Below are positions 10,271 to 18,459 of a stretch of DNA of 64,000 nucleotides, in pieces. The notes under the pieces are model-generated. The model was given only the letters and a program-made list of their open reading frames with translations, was not told the DNA's origin and searched no databases. The first letter of the stretch is position 1; each line of letters starts with the position of its first letter. The stretch lies in assembly GCF_003711265.1 (NCBI RefSeq), contig NZ_CP024634.1, forward strand, positions 2,480,001 to 2,544,000, read 5' to 3'. This stretch comes from Bathymodiolus thermophilus thioautotrophic gill symbiont. Lineage in GTDB: Bacteria > Pseudomonadota > Gammaproteobacteria > PS1 > Pseudothioglobaceae. The translations under genes were made by a program, and so were the position numbers.

Positions 10271-10918
10271 TTATTCTAAGCCAGAAGAAATATAAGCAGC
10301 AATAGCATTAATCTCTTTACTGGTTAAATTCTTAGTAAAGTTAATCATCATACCTTCGTAATCATTTGTTCTGCTTGGCAGGGTCTCACCTGTTTGTATA
10401 TTAAATGAATGTTGACGGAATAATTTAAGTTGCTTAGATAAATATGCCGCATGTTGTGATGCGAGCGCTGGAAAGCCTGCTGACGGTATGCCCCTGCCTT
10501 TGGGGCCATGACAAGCAATACAAGCTGTAACACCTGATTTTTTCTTGCCACCACGATAAAGGGTTCGACCTAATTTAAACAAAGCATTCGATACTGGCAC
10601 ACCTTTAGAAGTTTTTTGCGTGGCAAAATAGGCTGCTAAATTAGCCATATCTGCTTCACTTAACGGTGCAACTATACCTGCCATCACGGTATCAATACGA
10701 GCGCGAGATTTAAAGTCTTTAAGTTGTTTTAGTAAATAGCCTTCACTCTGTCCTGCTAATTTTGGAAAAGTAGGCACAACTGAATTGCCATCAGCACCGT
10801 GGCAACCAATACAGGTTATCGATTTTGCTTTACCTTTAACTGCATCACCTGCAGCGAAAGTAGAAGTTGAAAACAAAGCAAACGCTGCCAAAAAAATTAG
10901 TGCTAATTTATTCATCAT
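10271..10918 (-). CDS. Diheme cytochrome c4-type protein
   Basis: Periplasmic electron carrier with a Sec signal peptide (residues 1-22, ending TFAA) and two similar heme domains. The heme motifs are CIGCH (about residue 36) and CIACH (about residue 134). Each is followed by a Pro-rich loop and a distal Met region (APLSEADM in the first half, EGMMINF in the second). The 215-residue tandem layout matches cytochrome c4, which usually feeds electrons to a terminal oxidase. In a sulfur oxidiser it could take electrons from Sox proteins; this is inference. A monoheme relative lies upstream, separated by a terminator. Confidence 0.85.
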   Translation of the reverse strand: MMNKLALIFLAAFALFSTSTFAAGDAVKGKAKSITCIGCHGADGNSVVPTFPKLAGQSEGYLLKQLKDFKSRARIDTVMAGIVAPLSEADMANLAAYFATQKTSKGVPVSNALFKLGRTLYRGGKKKSGVTACIACHGPKGRGIPSAGFPALASQHAAYLSKQLKLFRQHSFNIQTGETLPSRTNDYEGMMINFTKNLTSKEINAIAAYISSGLE

Positions 10919-10935
10919 GTTTTTTCCTTTTTTAC

Positions 10936-10973
10936 AAAAAAATAAGCCGACATTATACTTAATATCGGCTTAT
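10936..10973 (-). terminator. Terminator between the two cytochrome genes
   Basis: On the minus strand a hairpin with arms AAGCCGA and TCGGCTT is followed by seven T. It lies after the monoheme cytochrome, so the two cytochrome genes are probably separate or only partly co-transcribed. Confidence 0.65.
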
Positions 10974-10997
10974 CATAATACAGAATTTAATGCTAAA

Positions 10998-11300
10998 TTA
11001 CTGCTTAGCCAACCAATCGGCAATTATTTGCTCTTTACCTTTAGACAATGCTGCCATAGCACTCATTGTTGGGTCTTTACGCGCACCAGATTGGAAGTCT
11101 TTTAACTGTTTAACAATATAAGCAGCTTGTTGGCCAGCAAGATGAGGGTAAATTGGGGCTATTGATTTTCCTGCAACGCCATGACAACCAGCACAGCCGC
11201 CAGCAGTATAAGCCGCCTTGCCATCTGCTTGAACCATAGAACTCATTGACATTACTGTCGCTGCTACTGCTAAAACTTTTTTTGTTGTTGTTAAAAACAT
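10998..11300 (-). CDS. Small monoheme cytochrome c
   Basis: A 100-residue periplasmic cytochrome with a signal peptide (residues 1-25, ending VQA), one heme motif CAGCH in GGCAGCHGVAGKSIAP and a candidate axial Met in DPTMSAMAAL. The sequence is similar to one half of the neighbouring diheme protein, including LAGQ..Y..KQLKDF and ARKDP/ARIDT, so the two are likely related by duplication. Its exact partner cannot be told from sequence. Confidence 0.85.
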   Translation of the reverse strand: MFLTTTKKVLAVAATVMSMSSMVQADGKAAYTAGGCAGCHGVAGKSIAPIYPHLAGQQAAYIVKQLKDFQSGARKDPTMSAMAALSKGKEQIIADWLAKQ

Positions 11301-11377
11301 ACTATCTCCTTAAATTTAAAAATATATAATGGTAACCTGAAATTACCAATTGTAAATTATACGCTTACTCAAACTAA

Positions 11378-11977
11378 ATGAACAATAATTATCATCGAGC
11401 AAAATTCCTACTTTCTTGTCCTTCACTCAAAGGCACGCCACCAGACCAAGGTTATGAAGTGATTTTCGCAGGTCGTTCAAATGCAGGGAAATCCAGTGCT
11501 ATTAATACCATTACTTTACAAAAAAAGTTGGCAAAAGTTTCACGCACACCGGGGCGAACTCAGCATTTGGTCTTTTTTGAATTAGATGAAGATCGCCGTT
11601 TGGTTGATTTACCTGGTTATGGTTATGCCAAAGTGCCTGAACATATTAAAAAACAATGGCAAATTGACATGGGTGAATATTTTGCAAAACGCCAATGTTT
11701 AGTAGGCGCTGTGCTGGTTATGGATGTTCGTCGTCCGCTAACGCCATTTGACCAAATGATGTTAGATTGGTGTGTGAATGTTAATTTGCCCACGCAAATC
11801 ATTCTAACCAAATCTGACAAAATTAAAAAAGGCGCTGCTAGCAATGCATTGCTTCAAGTTAAACGCGCAATTGAGCCCTATCCTTATGTCAATGTGCAGT
11901 TATTTTCCAGTTTAAAAAAACAAGGTTTGGACAGTTTGGGCGCTAGACTAGATACTTTTTTTGCTTATGTGGATTAA
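11378..11977 (+). CDS. engB: Ribosome biogenesis GTP-binding protein EngB/YsxC
   Basis: Essential GTPase for 50S subunit assembly. It has G1 [12 protein letters not shown], the switch region [16 protein letters not shown]3 [10 protein letters not shown] and G4 TKSDK. Length 199 is typical. It is divergent from the monoheme cytochrome gene. No clear Shine-Dalgarno precedes the ATG. Its last 17 bp overlap the downstream nuclease gene. Confidence 0.94.
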   Translation: MNNNYHRAKFLLSCPSLKGTPPDQGYEVIFAGRSNAGKSSAINTITLQKKLAKVSRTPGRTQHLVFFELDEDRRLVDLPGYGYAKVPEHIKKQWQIDMGEYFAKRQCLVGAVLVMDVRRPLTPFDQMMLDWCVNVNLPTQIILTKSDKIKKGAASNALLQVKRAIEPYPYVNVQLFSSLKKQGLDSLGARLDTFFAYVD

Positions 11978-14444
11978 CGCTGATACAAGCAACATCACCC
12001 AAGATGATACTATTATCTTAGCAAACAACCGCCAAGTATTGGCATTTAAAAAAACTTGGGGTGGGCAAAAAGGCAATTCCGCTTTACCAAAATCTCTATC
12101 TTGGTATCAATACTTACAAGAAACTTGGCGTATATTGCAGCCCAATTCAGAAAAACGCTTAATTTCAAACAGTGAATCTCGCACGCTAATTGAACGCTCA
12201 ATGTTAAAGTTGGGACAGACTGAAATCGACAGTCGTTTATTAGACGAAGTCATTAAGAACAATGATTATTGCCAGGCACATCTAATTGAATATACTCAAT
12301 TATCACAAACAGGCATACAAAATTACGAATTGTTTGTTACTTGGATGCAAGATTATCAACAAACCAAACTTAGTCACCATTTATTAGACGCCAATGATTT
12401 GCCTGCCTTGCTTATTGAGCAAAGTGCCGAACTTACTCAACCCTATATTTACGGCTTTAAAACACTCACACCTGTGCAAGCGCTATTATTAGATAAAATT
12501 GGCTATCAAACACTTGAAGAAGGGCAAAAACAACCGCAGAGTGACAATCAAATCTTTCAAACAAGTTACGATGAAATATTGTCTGCTGCCAAATGGGCAA
12601 AGGCTTTAAATGTACAGCACCCAAACAAGCACATTGCCATCGTCTGCCCAACTTTGAATCGTCAACACCATCAAATTAAGTCTATTTTTGACCAAGTATT
12701 TACCAACACGCTAATTGAAACAGGGCAAAAATCCTACAATATTTCTTTGGGTTTGCCGCTGAATGATTACCCCTTAATTCGCCATCTTCTTGCTGTCTTA
12801 AAACTTTGTGAGCAATTGCAAAACAACCGTATTGATACCGAAGTGTTTAATGCTGTTATTACTTCACCTTATATTGCTTACGCACAAGAAGAGCAATCAG
12901 CTCGTGCTTTACTGGTAAACCGTGTCTTGTTTTTTTCAAAAACCTGTTTCAAATTTTCTCATTTGGAAAAACACTTGGATATGACGCCACAAGTAAAAAT
13001 AATGCTTGAATCCATCATTGCACAAGCATCCAAGAAAAAACAAACGCACGATCAATGGTTATTGTTGTTTGATAACTACTTACAGATTTGGGGCTTTGTT
13101 ACCGACAGAACCCTGTCCAGCACTGAATATCAATTATTTAACAAATATCAAACTGCCCGTTCTGAGCTTAATCAACTGGCACAATTTGGTGGAAAAATCA
13201 ATATGGCAGAAGCCCTTTTTGATTTAAAAAAATGGCTTTCGCAAGTAATTTTCCAAGCACAATCAGCAAAAACCCCCATTCAAATACTCGGCAGTTTGGA
13301 GGCAGAGGGGCTGGTTTTTGATCACGCTTGGGTGTTAGGAATGACCGATGGATTCTTGCCCGTTGCACTCAATTCACCCCGCTTTATTCCCAGCGATATC
13401 GCCCAACAGCACCAAATTCCACACAGTAGTTTTGCATTAATTACCAAAGATGCACAAGATACCTTTAATAATTTAGCAAGTTTATCGGACACGGTTATTT
13501 TTTCTTATGCCAAAACCCATTCTGAAAGTGAACAACAGCCATCACCTTTGCTTAAATTTAATAAGGAAACTCAAGCGTGCAAACACAAATATCAAAATGT
13601 AGCATTAGCATCATTATTAGATGCCGAAGCCAATTCTTTATTGGACACCCAAATAAATAATGGCGTCAATGTTTTAAAAGACCAAATGGCTTGCGAGTTC
13701 AAAGGCTTTGCACATCGGCTTAATACCCAGACCTTTAACCGTCCACACATTGGTTTAAATAGAATGGAACAAGGCAATATTATTCACCTTGTCTTACAAT
13801 ATTTTTATCAAGAAATCACCACGCAAGAGGCACTTTTATCGTTGAGCAACGATGCTTTGGATGCACTGATTCAACAAAAAATAATGGCTGCTCTTAAATA
13901 CTACGATGAATCTGGTTTCAAAAAAATAGAAAAAATAAGAGTTTTAAGACTGATTCATCAATTTGTCAAAATTGACAAACTAAGAGAATCATTTACCGTC
14001 TTATCCACTGAGGAAAAAATTAAAACCAATGTTGCTGGATTAGAATTCACCACCCGACTAGACAGGCGAGACGAAATGAGCAACGGTGATAAAATTATTT
14101 TTGATTACAAAACAGGGAAAACCGTCGTCGGTCATTGGTGCGCTCAAGCCATTAAAGAACCACAATTACCCATCTATGCAATCAGCAAAGACACGCAGGG
14201 TATTGCTTTTATCCAATTGAACGCCGATCAAGTGAGCATCAAAGGTTTGTCAAAAGATGAGGAATCCCTCCCTAAGCAATCTACTAGAAATTCCTGTAAA
14301 GAATGGAATGAACAGGTTGTTATTTGGAGAGAATCACTAAGTACTGCCAGCCAAAATTTTCAACAAGGCAAAGCACAAATTTTGCCAAACAAAACCGCTT
14401 GCCAATATTGTGAATTTGATTCACTATGCCGCATTGAAAAATAA
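11961..14444 (+). CDS. RecB-like PD-(D/E)XK nuclease, AddB/RexB-type DNA repair protein
   Basis: An 827-residue protein resembling the inactive-helicase plus nuclease proteins annotated as 'probable DNA repair protein' in betaproteobacteria and gammaproteobacteria. The nuclease domain is at the C-terminus: [10 protein letters not shown] after GNIIH, the catalytic DYKTGK (about residue 712), then QLPIYAI. The last 20 residues hold [10 protein letters not shown], half of a likely Fe-S or zinc site as in AddB. No intact Walker A is seen at the N-terminus, so it may be a structural partner of a helicase. It overlaps engB and is probably co-translated. Confidence 0.7.
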   Translation: MLMWINADTSNITQDDTIILANNRQVLAFKKTWGGQKGNSALPKSLSWYQYLQETWRILQPNSEKRLISNSESRTLIERSMLKLGQTEIDSRLLDEVIKNNDYCQAHLIEYTQLSQTGIQNYELFVTWMQDYQQTKLSHHLLDANDLPALLIEQSAELTQPYIYGFKTLTPVQALLLDKIGYQTLEEGQKQPQSDNQIFQTSYDEILSAAKWAKALNVQHPNKHIAIVCPTLNRQHHQIKSIFDQVFTNTLIETGQKSYNISLGLPLNDYPLIRHLLAVLKLCEQLQNNRIDTEVFNAVITSPYIAYAQEEQSARALLVNRVLFFSKTCFKFSHLEKHLDMTPQVKIMLESIIAQASKKKQTHDQWLLLFDNYLQIWGFVTDRTLSSTEYQLFNKYQTARSELNQLAQFGGKINMAEALFDLKKWLSQVIFQAQSAKTPIQILGSLEAEGLVFDHAWVLGMTDGFLPVALNSPRFIPSDIAQQHQIPHSSFALITKDAQDTFNNLASLSDTVIFSYAKTHSESEQQPSPLLKFNKETQACKHKYQNVALASLLDAEANSLLDTQINNGVNVLKDQMACEFKGFAHRLNTQTFNRPHIGLNRMEQGNIIHLVLQYFYQEITTQEALLSLSNDALDALIQQKIMAALKYYDESGFKKIEKIRVLRLIHQFVKIDKLRESFTVLSTEEKIKTNVAGLEFTTRLDRRDEMSNGDKIIFDYKTGKTVVGHWCAQAIKEPQLPIYAISKDTQGIAFIQLNADQVSIKGLSKDEESLPKQSTRNSCKEWNEQVVIWRESLSTASQNFQQGKAQILPNKTACQYCEFDSLCRIEK

Positions 14445-14537
14445 CACCAATACACCCCAGTGCTTCGATTTTTTTTAAAACTCCAGCAAAGAAATAACTG
14501 ATATCAACATCTAAAATTTTAAAGATTTTTTAATGCA

Positions 14538-14570
14538 TTGAGGTCTTTGCATAAGTATGGATGATGACGA
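14538..14570. repeat. Single end of element A
   Basis: GAGGTCTTTGCATAAGTATG followed by GATGATGA matches one terminus of element A. The rest of the element is missing. It lies in the 165-bp gap between the nuclease gene and the ferritin-like gene. Confidence 0.55.
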
Positions 14571-14609
14571 TAAGGTCAGTTTGCAAATGCGACACTGGCA
14601 CTATTGGAT

Positions 14610-14894
14610 TTAGTGTGCAATCGGTTTGTCAACAAAAAGATAATCTCTAAGCTCTTTATCAAAGGTCTTATCCTTGCGTCTAATCCACTCTAAAATCATT
14701 GACGCATGTTCTTTTTCTTCATCACGATTATGCGCTAAAATTGCCGATAATTCTTTGTCTTGACACGCATCAATACGCTGATTGTACCAATCAATTGCCT
14801 CTAATTCCTCCATTAAAGACACAATTGCTTTGTGCATGTCTTTGGTTGCCTGGGTTAAGTTTTCTTCTGCTTCGTGGTAGCCTTCATTTGCCAT
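14610..14894 (-). CDS. Encapsulated-ferritin-like (EncFtn) iron-oxidising protein without cargo tag
   Basis: A 94-residue all-helical protein closely matching the EncFtn family, whose known members oxidise iron as ring-shaped decamers inside encapsulin shells. The block KAIVSLMEELEAIDWYNQRID and the block ILAHNRDEEKEHASMILEW carry the expected metal ligands (E29, E30, E32, W36, E60, H63). The family's usual C-terminal extension with an encapsulin-targeting peptide is absent, because the protein stops after YLFVDKPIAH. No encapsulin shell gene is in the window. It overlaps the end of the peroxiredoxin-glutaredoxin gene by 11 bp, and its Shine-Dalgarno GGAG lies inside that gene. This supports a role in iron or peroxide defence. 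Confidence 0.8.
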   Translation of the reverse strand: MANEGYHEAEENLTQATKDMHKAIVSLMEELEAIDWYNQRIDACQDKELSAILAHNRDEEKEHASMILEWIRRKDKTFDKELRDYLFVDKPIAH

Positions 14895-15642
14895 AATTTT
14901 CTCCTAAAAAACCTTTGCATAAATATTGTTCCAATTCATCAGCACCGCCAATATAATCTCCGCCAATGAAAATCTGTGGTGTGCTGCTTTTGCCACTCAT
15001 TGCACGCAGTGAACGAGAAGTAATACCCGCCCCTAACTCAATAACTTCCACATAAATCCCTTGTTTATTTAATAAATCTAAGGCTCTTTGACAATGCGGA
15101 CAGCCTTTGCGACTAAACATTGTGGCTGATTTTGGCACAACAGCATCAGCATTAATATAGGTGAGCATGGTATCTGCATCAGAAACTTCAAATGGGTCGC
15201 CGTCAACTTCTGGCTCAATAAACATTTTGTCAATCACGCCATTTTTAACGAGCATTGAATAACGCCATGAACGCTTACCAAAACCCAAATTATTTTTATT
15301 CACCAACATCCCCATACCATCGGTAAATTCTCCATTGCCATCGGGCAACATTGTGATATTTTCCGCTTCTTGGTCTTTTTTCCATTCATTCATTACAAAA
15401 GTGTCGTTCACAGATACACATACGATTTCATTAACGCCATTGTCTTTAAAAATTGGGGCCAGTTCATTAAATCTTGGTAGATGTGATGATGAACAAGTGG
15501 GTGTGTAAGCACCCGGTAATGAAAATACGATAACCGTTTTATTGTTAAAAATATCACTTGTTGTAACATCTAGCCATTGGTGCTTATCTTGCGTTTTAAA
15601 AGTTATAGATGGAATATTATTTCCGGTTTTATCAGTTAGCAT
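14884..15642 (-). CDS. Hybrid peroxiredoxin (Prx5)-glutaredoxin
   Basis: Glutathione-dependent peroxidase in one chain. The Prx5 domain covers residues 1-160 with the peroxidatic Cys in PGAYTPTCSSSHLPRF. The glutaredoxin domain covers about residues 170-245 with CPHC in RKGCPHCQRALDLL and the cis-Pro TPQIFIGGDYIGG. Length 252 is slightly longer than Haemophilus hybrid Prx5. The last codons (EQYLCKGFLGENYGK) are read through a piece of element A end (14911-14928), so the C-terminus seems to be rebuilt by the insertion. A LysR-type palindrome, also found before oxyR, lies upstream at 15720-15736. Shine-Dalgarno is AAAAGGAG. Confidence 0.92.
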   Translation of the reverse strand: MLTDKTGNNIPSITFKTQDKHQWLDVTTSDIFNNKTVIVFSLPGAYTPTCSSSHLPRFNELAPIFKDNGVNEIVCVSVNDTFVMNEWKKDQEAENITMLPDGNGEFTDGMGMLVNKNNLGFGKRSWRYSMLVKNGVIDKMFIEPEVDGDPFEVSDADTMLTYINADAVVPKSATMFSRKGCPHCQRALDLLNKQGIYVEVIELGAGITSRSLRAMSGKSSTPQIFIGGDYIGGADELEQYLCKGFLGENYGK

Positions 15643-15667
15643 AATTGCTCCTTTTGATTAACAAGTA

Positions 15668-15741
15668 TCATCTTACATAAATTTAATTATTAAGTAAAAT
15701 GAATAATATTGATTATAATAATCGATAAAAACGATTGTAAA
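15668..15741. promoter_or_regulatory. Prx-grx upstream box, direct repeat copy 1, likely OxyR site
   Basis: These 74 bp recur at 17382-17455 with two mismatches. Within them AATCG-N7-CGATT (15720-15736) is a perfect inverted repeat with LysR-type T-N11-A spacing, beside a GATT-N5-AATC near-palindrome. A candidate promoter for prx-grx on the minus strand reads TTTACT-17-TAAGAT. The location upstream of a peroxidase gene and of oxyR makes OxyR the likely binder. The palindrome is directly visible; the binder is inference. Confidence 0.6.
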
Positions 15742-15853
15742 ATTGGCAATTTTTTAAACTCAACATTGACCCTAACTAGGACAAGGTTTGATAAAACTGC
15801 CAATTTGGCAAAGATTGAATTTTACTAATCATCCATATTTATGCAAAGGTCTC
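15742..15853. repeat. Element A, one end missing
   Basis: It matches the element A core and one end (ATATTTATGCAAAGGTCTC at 15835-15853). The opposite end is lost exactly where the direct-repeat promoter box stops. Confidence 0.7.
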
Positions 15854-15879
15854 ATTAAGTTTATTTTTATAATCAAACG

Positions 15880-16431
15880 CTAAAAATGTTTATTAAGGTG
15901 TTTAATATAGCCACTTTCAATCCAACTGGTATCACCTGAAATTACATCATCAGCATGAAAAGTGGGAATTTGATTGCGAATACTTAAATAATGGTTGGTC
16001 ATTATTAAGGGCTGCAACAAATCATCAATATGTGTGGCATTTTTTAAAACAAAGCCTTTTCCTAAATCACTATTTTTCATGTTAGAAGTCGTTACAATCA
16101 TAAAATGAGTTGCCGGCACTTGTCCACCTTCACCGTATTCATCGGTAATAATAAAAGTTTTCTTATAAAGCAAAACTTCATTAAGCCATTGAACAAGAGG
16201 GGCTGGCATATTAAACCACATTATTGGTGTGATATAAATAACAGCATCTGCCCATAGTAATTTATCAAGCTCCCTGTCCCTATCCAAGGTAATTTTAGTC
16301 ACATCTGAAACTTTGATTTTATAGCCTCTTTTACTCAGCGTTTTGTCCGTTAAATAACTCAAAAAACTATTTAGTTGTCCTTTGGCGTCAAAAATTGAGT
16401 AACCTGCTGTGACTAGTAATATTTTTTTCAT
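15880..16431 (-). CDS. Flavodoxin-fold NAD(P)H oxidoreductase, MdaB-like
   Basis: A 183-residue FMN/FAD-binding quinone reductase-type protein. The N-terminal LLVTAGYSIFDAKGQLNSFL forms the phosphate-binding loop region. The segments DAVIYITPIMWFNMPAPL and TTSNMKNSDLGKGF match the MdaB/KefF group. Such enzymes reduce quinones by two electrons and protect against oxidative stress. Shine-Dalgarno AAGGG precedes ATG. It sits between two copies of element A and inside the pair of direct promoter repeats, together with the nitroreductase. Confidence 0.75.
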   Translation of the reverse strand: MKKILLVTAGYSIFDAKGQLNSFLSYLTDKTLSKRGYKIKVSDVTKITLDRDRELDKLLWADAVIYITPIMWFNMPAPLVQWLNEVLLYKKTFIITDEYGEGGQVPATHFMIVTTSNMKNSDLGKGFVLKNATHIDDLLQPLIMTNHYLSIRNQIPTFHADDVISGDTSWIESGYIKHLNKHF

Positions 16432-16447
16432 TTTATGCCCTTATATT

Positions 16448-16605
16448 GAAACTTTTACACAAATATAAATAATCATCAAAATCCACTTCTCACCCACTTG
16501 GCATTTTTTAAACCCAGATTTAACCCCATTAGGACAAGGTTTGGCAAAACTACCAATTTGGTAAAATTGAATTTTGCCAATCATCCATACTTATGCAAAG
16601 ACCTC
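16448..16605. repeat. Element A copy
   Basis: A full-length 158-bp copy with inverted ends GAAACTTTTACACAAATAT and, reverse-complemented, GAGGTCTTTGCATAAGTATG. Its right end contributes two bases of the nitroreductase stop codon. Confidence 0.75.
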
Positions 16606-17260
16606 ATATTTTTAGTAAAATACGCTCCAAAGAGCGTCTTGTTTTAACCATGTTCTTATTATAATCTTCGGTAGGATGAGAGTAACCAATCGCTAAAGCC
16701 ACTTCACATTGATAACCGTCTAATTCCCGCTTAAATTCCTGATTAACCAACTCAATATCTAACCCCTCCATCGGCGTTGAATCAATTCTCAAGCGAGCTA
16801 AAGTATGTAGCGTATTGCCCAATGCTAAATATAGTTGTGCTTTTGTCCAAGCGGAAGTATCACCATTTTTATCGGTATTTAATTCAGCAAAGAAAAATCC
16901 AGCAAAGGCAGACTCTCTATCTTCAGGTTTGGTTCTGCCGTCCTCAATACCTTTGTCCACTACTTCGGCATAGTTTTCACGAGTGTATTTTGGGTTATGA
17001 GCAAAAAGAATAGTTTGTGAACTATCAAAAATATGTGGCTGGTTAAACTGATATTTATTGACAAAAGTGCGACTCATTCTCTCCCTTGCCTCTTGACTTT
17101 CTATCACGATAAATCTCCAAGGTTGAGAATTGATTGAAGAAGCGGATAAACTTATTGCTTTGTAAATAATATTTAAATCTTCGTCAGAAACTTTTTTGGT
17201 TGAATCGTATTTTTTGGTTGAATGTCTCCATAGTAAATCTTTAATAATTTCGTGTTTCAT
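16604..17260 (-). CDS. Oxygen-insensitive NAD(P)H nitroreductase family protein
   Basis: A 218-residue FMN enzyme of the NfsB/NfnB fold. The N-terminal FMN-binding block is WRHSTKKYD, the active-site block is SASSINSQPWRFIVI, and the conserved GMDAxPMEG-like loop appears as IDSTPMEGLD. Family members reduce quinones, nitro compounds or flavins. Shine-Dalgarno AAAGGA is 9 bp before ATG. The stop codon TGA is completed by the end of an adjacent element A. The natural substrate is unknown. Confidence 0.85.
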   Translation of the reverse strand: MKHEIIKDLLWRHSTKKYDSTKKVSDEDLNIIYKAISLSASSINSQPWRFIVIESQEARERMSRTFVNKYQFNQPHIFDSSQTILFAHNPKYTRENYAEVVDKGIEDGRTKPEDRESAFAGFFFAELNTDKNGDTSAWTKAQLYLALGNTLHTLARLRIDSTPMEGLDIELVNQEFKRELDGYQCEVALAIGYSHPTEDYNKNMVKTRRSLERILLKI

Positions 17261-17286
17261 AGTATTTTTTCCTTTATTTTATAATG

Positions 17287-17358
17287 TTACGAGACCTTTG
17301 CATAAATATTTAATGATCTTCCAAATGTCAGTTGCTTGTTACCTTTAATAATGTGCAT
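17287..17358 (-). pseudogene. 23-codon orphan gene start cut by element A end
   Basis: Below promoter box copy 2 there is AAAAGGAG followed by an ATG reading MHIIKGNKQLTFGRSLNIY and stopping after AKVS. The last part is the end of element A (17291-17312). It looks like the remaining 5' end of a gene that once started here, in the position prx-grx occupies beside copy 1. The original gene cannot be identified. Confidence 0.35.
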
Positions 17359-17381
17359 TACTCCTTTTGGCTGATATGGCG

Positions 17382-17455
17382 TCATCTTACATAAATTTAA
17401 TTATTAAGTAAAATTAATAATATTGATTATAATAATCGATAAAAACGATTATAAA
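17382..17455. promoter_or_regulatory. oxyR upstream box, direct repeat copy 2, likely OxyR site
   Basis: Second copy of the 74-bp box. AATCG-N7-CGATT is at 17434-17450 and ends 9 bp before the oxyR ATG, so a bound regulator would block the start region. This fits negative autoregulation, which is known for OxyR. A TATAAT lies inside the box. Confidence 0.6.
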
Positions 17456-17459
17456 TATT

Positions 17460-18326
17460 ATGACACCTTCACTTAAGAATTTAAAATATTTACTAGCACT
17501 TAAACAACACCTGCACTTTTCTAAAGCTGCAAAAGCTTGCTTTGTTAGTCAATCAACTTTAAGTTCAGGAATTAACAAATTAGAAGAAAATCTTAACGCC
17601 AAGTTGGTTGAAAGGACAAATAAGTCTGTTTTATTTACCCCCTTAGGAGAAAAGGTCGCAAAAAAAGCGCAGGAGGTTATTTTTTCTATGCAAGATTTGG
17701 TCAAAATATCACAGTTAGATTTTTTTAACTCCAGTATTAAAATTGGCGTTATTCCAACAATTTCTGCTTATTTATTACCTGATTTTTTATCTAAGTTAAA
17801 ACAAAAATATCCAAAATTAAGACTTGTTGTTACTGAAGATACCAGTCAAAACTTAATCGAAAAAATTGAGAAAATGCAACTAGATTTTGCTATTTTTGCT
17901 TTTCCTTTTGAAGAATCTAAAATTGTTATTCAACAAACTGTGTTTACCGATGAATTGGTGCTGGTCAAACACAAGCACCATCAACACAAAAGCATTGCTG
18001 ATGGCAGTTTATTATTATTAGAACAGGGGCATTGCCTAAGAAAGCATATTCTAAACAATGCTCAAATTCACAAAAAACATATATCTGAGTTTTCTTTTTC
18101 TAGTTTAGAGACTTTAGTGGCAATGATTGATATGCGTTGTGGCGTCAGTTTTTTACCAAAAATGGCAATTGATAATGGTATTTTAGACAAATACCCAAAT
18201 TTAATTATTGATAAAAATCAAAAAAAACTTTCTCGAGGCATTGGCATTATTTATCGTAAAAACAACCCTTGGCAGAAAAATATTATCATACTTTCTAATT
18301 TTTTAAAACCTTTGCATAAAATATAG
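17460..18326 (+). CDS. oxyR: LysR-type regulator, OxyR-like, with only one redox Cys
   Basis: A 288-residue LysR protein with an N-terminal winged helix (FSKAAKACFVSQSTLSSGINKLEENL) and a periplasmic-binding-type effector domain. The block LLLEQGHCLRKHIL aligns with the E. coli OxyR C199 region GHCLRDQ. The second redox Cys (C208 in E. coli) is not present in the following segment, where the sequence reads ILNNAQIHKKH. SSLETLVAMIDMRCGVSFLP matches the OxyR C-terminal region. It lies next to peroxidase, ferritin-like and oxidoreductase genes and has the shared box upstream. Its last residues KPLHKI and stop are read from element A. Confidence 0.8.
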   Translation: MTPSLKNLKYLLALKQHLHFSKAAKACFVSQSTLSSGINKLEENLNAKLVERTNKSVLFTPLGEKVAKKAQEVIFSMQDLVKISQLDFFNSSIKIGVIPTISAYLLPDFLSKLKQKYPKLRLVVTEDTSQNLIEKIEKMQLDFAIFAFPFEESKIVIQQTVFTDELVLVKHKHHQHKSIADGSLLLLEQGHCLRKHILNNAQIHKKHISEFSFSSLETLVAMIDMRCGVSFLPKMAIDNGILDKYPNLIIDKNQKKLSRGIGIIYRKNNPWQKNIIILSNFLKPLHKI

Positions 18327-18459
18327 ATGGTTAGCAAAACTCAATTTTTGCCTAATTGATGATTTTATTAGACCTTGTTCTAATGGGGTAAGGTGGGGTT
18401 TAAAAAATTTCCAAGTGGGTGAAAAGTGGATTCTTGATGATTATTTATACAAAGGCCTC
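18305..18459. repeat. Element A copy shared by the 3' ends of oxyR and cca
   Basis: A full copy with ends ACCTTTGCATAAAATAT and, on the other side, ATTTATACAAAGGCCTC. The convergent genes oxyR (stop at 18326) and cca (stop at 18445) both end inside it. Confidence 0.75.
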
